From Microglena sp. YARC (lineage: Eukaryota; Chlorophyta; Chlorophyceae; Chlamydomonadales; Chlamydomonadaceae), in assembly GCA_022414725.1 (NCBI GenBank), contig CM039463.1, positions 25,534,366 through 25,598,365 of the forward strand: DNA of 64,000 nt. Reading direction: 5' to 3'. The translations under genes and the position numbers were made by a program. Every line of letters begins with the position of its first letter. Positions within the stretch are counted from its first letter, which is position 1. The notes under the pieces are model-generated. The model did no database searches, had not been told where the DNA came from, and was given only the letters and a program-made list of their open reading frames with translations. This document shows, piece by piece, positions 63,821-64,000 of this stretch.

Positions 63821-64000
63821 TCTCCCCCAAAGGAGCACAAGCCTCTCTCCAAAAGAGCACAAGTCTTCCTACAAAGAAGCAACAAGCCTCATTACAAACG
63901 AGCACAAGTCTTCTACAAAGAAGCAACAAGCCTCATTACAACGAGCACAAGTCTTCCCTACAAAGAAGCAACAAGCCTCATTACAAACGAGCAACAAGTC
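63821..64000. repeat. ~45-bp tandem repeat at window end
   Basis: Units of AAGAAGCAACAAGCCTCATT and ACAAACGAGCACAAGTCTTC, at least four, continuing past the window. Confidence 0.85.

Noticed and set aside
24840..64000. tRNA, rRNA and snRNA genes
   Set aside because: No cloverleaf with A and B boxes or rRNA core sequence was noticed on either strand by eye; a tRNAscan/Rfam run would be needed to exclude them.

Overview
This window is nuclear DNA of a eukaryote, most likely a green alga. The signs are: a spliced SDA1 gene whose C-terminus resembles plant SDA1; short internal runs of the plant/algal telomere repeat (CCCTAAA)n; an mTERF-type organelle gene with a targeting presequence; and a non-LTR retrotransposon of the two-endonuclease (Dualen/RandI-like) kind known from Chlamydomonas. 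Introns and intergenic DNA are very rich in minisatellites. I saw no bacterial operon, CRISPR array, rRNA or tRNA. The species cannot be named from this sequence.

Layout. (1) 1-8467: the last six exons of SDA1 (plus strand), all joining in phase. The introns consist of minisatellites, transposon fragments and, repeatedly, truncated tandem copies of the gene's own intron/exon junctions. (2) 8468-10832: downstream DNA with two 5'-truncated LINE tails with target-site duplications, a 320-bp inverted-repeat element, and a second copy of a repeat also found in an SDA1 intron. (3) 10833-23839: tandem head-to-tail array of a ~4.16-kb non-autonomous retroelement (three full units and one partial) running into a 1000-N gap; sequence quality falls toward the gap. 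(4) 24840-32900: minisatellites and small mobile elements with few gene signals. (5) 32961-35735: an mTERF-like gene, apparently broken by a stop and a frameshift. (6) ~35736-45414: a nearly full-length, frameshifted LINE. Its domains in order are a Josephin-like cysteine protease, APE endonuclease, reverse transcriptase, a PCIF1-like methyltransferase-fold region, RNase H, a CCHC finger and a restriction-like endonuclease. It ends in a 3' UTR hairpin and a (TTTCAA)n tail. (7) 46349-62788: a second array of the 4.2-kb element, containing a diverged subtype, a chimeric unit and two standard units. (8) 62789-64000: unassigned DNA ending in a ~45-bp tandem repeat.

The strongest candidates for something undescribed are the multi-enzyme LINE (protease, two nucleases, RT, methyltransferase-like domain and RNase H in one element), growth of SDA1 introns by tandem duplication across splice junctions, and the retroelement array whose 3' hairpin keeps its pairing through compensatory changes.
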